From Endomicrobiia bacterium (lineage in GTDB: Bacteria > Elusimicrobiota > Endomicrobiia > Endomicrobiales > Endomicrobiaceae), in assembly GCA_025998475.1 (NCBI GenBank), contig BNVZ01000048.1:1-8768 (forward strand): a stretch of DNA of 8,768 nt, given 5' to 3'. Of this stretch, positions 6,455-8,768 are shown one piece after another. The translations under genes and the position numbers were made by a program. The notes beneath the pieces are model-generated. The model had not been told where the DNA came from. It did not search any database and was given only the letters and a program-made list of their open reading frames with translations. Numbering within the stretch: position 1 is the stretch's first letter; every line of letters begins with the position of its first letter.

Positions 6455-8768
6455 TTAAACTATAAATACTACCATCTCTAAATCTTCTTTCCATCGATTA
6501 ACTGACTTATAATAGTGACTTTTTTTAGGTTCACATAAGTCAATAATTTCTCTAGTTATAGTCCTGTGCCCGATTATCGGATCTGTTTCATTAAAAGGAC
6601 AAGTAATCAATGAAAAATATTTAGAAACTTTTTTTAGTTGTTTTACAAATTTCACAGGATCATCAACATATTCGATGGTGTGAGAACATAAACAAATATC
6701 ATAAGAATTTTCTTGTATATCAAATAAATTTCCATTACTGTGGTTTTTAATGAAAGGAAGTAATTCGATATATTCATTCCAAGTAGCATCTAAATCTATT
6801 GTATCTACTAGTAATTTTATACAATATCCCCACCCCTCGTCAGAAAATAATTCTCCATATAAATTTGAACCTGATCCAGTTCTACATCCAACATCTAAGA
6901 GAGTATATGCATTATACAAAGGAATTTTTGATTCTTGTATATATCCCCAAAAAAATGGTAGGATCTCTACATAAAAAGCAAGGGTTTGTTTGTTCAATCG
7001 TAGTATATCTCTGTAAAAGGTAATTCTATTATGGTCGTAACTATCCGTTAAATCCAAATCGGTAAAAGATTTTTGGGATAAAATTTGATTCATTTTGGTA
7101 AGAGTTATAGATAACATACTGCAGCGTTGAATCTGCTTTTGCTGAGTCAGTTCCTGCTTTTGCTGGCTCAGTTCCTGCTTTAACATCAGTTGTCTAGACT
7201 TAATCTTTATTTTCAATCCAAATAATCTTATTACTTTATGTCTTCCCTCGTTTTTAATATACAATACAGTTTCTAAGATTTTCGTAGCGTTTTTCCTAAT
7301 TATAGTTTTATAGCTTTTGGCTTCACGCTTTATTTTGTTAAATCTACAATTAAGCCAATCTTTTAATTGTGAAACATCAATATTGTGGTCAGCTTTTACT
7401 TTCGCAATGCTAGTGATAGTATCGTAATTCTTTCTTAACATTTTTATTTTTTTGAATGTGAATTTATAGTCTTTCTTAATCCAAAACGACTCCATAGTCA
7501 TTTCATCCAATTCTATGCCAAGTACATAATGGAAGTTTCGGCGTATTACAGAAAGATAATTTTTCTTCCCGTTATGCTCTTTTTTGCTAGAATTATTGCT
7601 GTGTATACGATACATCAACAAAGGTTCAGAGATTCTTGCGAATTTTATATTATGCATAAATATTATACGGCTCAAAAATTCGAAATCTTCACCTGTGCCA
7701 AATGTTTCATCATATCTTAAATTAGCTTTCTTTGTCACAGACCCGCGAAACATGACTGTTGGATGGCATATTGGTTGCATATATAGCATATTGGTATAAA
7801 ACTGCTGATGTTTTTTATTCTCCCTATACCGAAAATAATTTTCATTGGTTACAAATTCTGTGTCACATACACCTATATCTGGATTGTTATCCATAAATTC
7901 CACCTGCTTGGAAATGCGTGTCTTATAAGAAACATCATCTGCATCCATTCTTGCAATATATTCTCCATGAGCATAGTCTAAACCTATGTTATGTGCCGAT
8001 GATATCCCTATATTCAATCCTTTTACAAATTGAAAACGAGACTCTCTGTATGACGTAACTATTTTACGAACGTCCTCAGTCGAACTGTCGTCAACAATTA
8101 TAAGCTCCCAATCCTTAAAAGTCTGGCCACTAATGGAATCAAGCGCTTCACACAAGAATTCTGAATTATCTTTCGTTGGCATAATAATAGATACGCGAGG
8201 AATGCCCTCCTTGCCACGAATATGGAAAGCTTTTTGGGAAAGAATGGAGACAGGTCTTTTGAGCACCTCAATTTCTTTTGTTTTGACAACTTCTGCCTTA
8301 AAATCCGATTGTACATTCTCAAACAAATGTTGATTTTTTAACAGGTTTACACGCACTTTTGTCAAACATTGTCTCATAAGCTCAGGGTTGAATAATTTAA
8401 TTTTTTTATTCCGTTCTTCCATTTTATGCAATAAATTATCAAACCTTTTGATATACCGTATTTTTTCTAAACTATCTTTCCCATCGAGAGGGTTTTTATA
8501 GCTCGGAATCAAATCATAATCCTTTTTATTTATATCTAGCTGCAGAAGATTATGTATGTGCTTGACTTTTATCTTAGTTTCGTATAACGAAAGAACATTT
8601 CTCTTTATATCGGTGATACTGTCACCGGAAACACGACACGCTCCAAGAACTATAGGCATATTTGCAAATTTTACTTTTAATAAAGATTTTTGCCATAGCT
8701 CAAGATCTTCAATAGGGGAATTTTCAGAAAAAAACAAATCGTTTTTGATTATATCATTTCTTCTAAGC
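6455..8768 (-). CDS. Tandem GT2 glycosyltransferase with C-terminal methyltransferase domain, 5' end missing
   Basis: The frame is open to the window edge; the TTG at 8737 is not a real start. The ten codons before it plus the next ~40 read as the end of a first GT2 domain: LRRNDIIKNDL, then IEDLELW, matching the HPTIMFRR/EDWELW region of the other GT2 domains here. Counting residues from the TTG as 1: 42-178 linker; 180-385 a full GT2 domain with VSIIMPTKD (182-190), metal-binding DADD (265-268), CHPTVMFR (324-331) and GEDFEFL (349-355); 386-515 a basic region ending VIRLFGLKIKIK; 518-536 two and a half heptads QELSQQK/QELTQQK; about 575-745 a class I SAM methyltransferase with LLDVGCRTGSG (613-623), an acid at D648/D650, SHTIEYVDDP (685-694) and ITCPF (711-715). 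It likely adds two sugars and then methylates the glycan. The glycine-rich SAM loop has Arg where Gly is usual (GCRTG). The gene looks poorer in GC than the epimerase gene. Confidence 0.88.
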   Translation of the reverse strand, partial: LRRNDIIKNDLFFSENSPIEDLELWQKSLLKVKFANMPIVLGACRVSGDSITDIKRNVLSLYETKIKVKHIHNLLQLDINKKDYDLIPSYKNPLDGKDSLEKIRYIKRFDNLLHKMEERNKKIKLFNPELMRQCLTKVRVNLLKNQHLFENVQSDFKAEVVKTKEIEVLKRPVSILSQKAFHIRGKEGIPRVSIIMPTKDNSEFLCEALDSISGQTFKDWELIIVDDSSTEDVRKIVTSYRESRFQFVKGLNIGISSAHNIGLDYAHGEYIARMDADDVSYKTRISKQVEFMDNNPDIGVCDTEFVTNENYFRYRENKKHQQFYTNMLYMQPICHPTVMFRGSVTKKANLRYDETFGTGEDFEFLSRIIFMHNIKFARISEPLLMYRIHSNNSSKKEHNGKKNYLSVIRRNFHYVLGIELDEMTMESFWIKKDYKFTFKKIKMLRKNYDTITSIAKVKADHNIDVSQLKDWLNCRFNKIKREAKSYKTIIRKNATKILETVLYIKNEGRHKVIRLFGLKIKIKSRQLMLKQELSQQKQELTQQKQIQRCSMLSITLTKMNQILSQKSFTDLDLTDSYDHNRITFYRDILRLNKQTLAFYVEILPFFWGYIQESKIPLYNAYTLLDVGCRTGSGSNLYGELFSDEGWGYCIKLLVDTIDLDATWNEYIELLPFIKNHSNGNLFDIQENSYDICLCSHTIEYVDDPVKFVKQLKKVSKYFSLITCPFNETDPIIGHRTITREIIDLCEPKKSHYYKSVNRWKEDLEMVVFIV
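7133..7181 (-). repeat. Short 21-bp tandem repeat encoding heptads
   Basis: Units 7133-7153 and 7154-7174 are 21 bp each and differ at one base (GAGTCAG against GGCTCAG), followed by a partial third copy. They encode QELSQQK and QELTQQK in the linker just before the methyltransferase domain. The period and the position in the protein match the larger 2011-2157 array, but the sequence differs. Confidence 0.85.

Overview
The window is an AT-rich piece (roughly 40% GC by eye) of a cell-surface polysaccharide or LPS biosynthesis cluster. All five protein genes lie on the minus strand, so transcription runs from high to low coordinates. The cluster is cut by the right window edge and ends on the left against a dead insertion sequence. 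A Gram-negative host is suggested by GDP/ADP-heptose-type genes next to multidomain sugar transferases. The IS5-type transposase remnant is of a kind I associate with intracellular or host-associated bacteria, but the taxonomic inference is weak.

Layout in transcription order. (1) 8768-6455: a large multidomain protein with the tail of one GT2 glycosyltransferase domain, a complete second GT2 domain, a short heptad-repeat linker and a C-terminal SAM-dependent methyltransferase domain; its 5' end is outside the window. (2) 6388-5435: an NAD-dependent extended-SDR sugar epimerase/dehydratase. (3) 5438-4176: a fusion of a sugar-1-phosphate nucleotidyltransferase (HddC-like) with a GmhB-like HAD phosphatase; its start overlaps the epimerase stop as ATGA. 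(4) 4037-3216: a GT8-like glycosyltransferase after a 138-bp gap. (5) 3264-973: a GT2 glycosyltransferase joined through seven near-perfect 21-bp repeats (a seven-heptad coiled coil) to a polysaccharide pyruvyl transferase domain; its start overlaps the end of the GT8 gene.

Bases 1-999 have no intact gene, but they are not empty. Read across all three forward frames they give a badly decayed IS5-family transposase, bounded by 16-bp imperfect terminal inverted repeats at 1-16 and 984-999. A 68-bp segment over its helix-turn-helix has been tandemly triplicated. The right end of this IS supplies the last eight codons and the stop codon of the GT2-pyruvyltransferase gene.

As a working model, the fusion enzyme makes an activated heptose, the SDR enzyme modifies a nucleotide sugar, the GT2 and GT8 enzymes assemble the glycan, and the methyltransferase and pyruvyltransferase domains decorate or cap it. 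The two largest proteins share one plan: GT2, then a linker of heptads encoded by 21-bp DNA repeats, then a modifying enzyme. This is the most interesting feature of the window.
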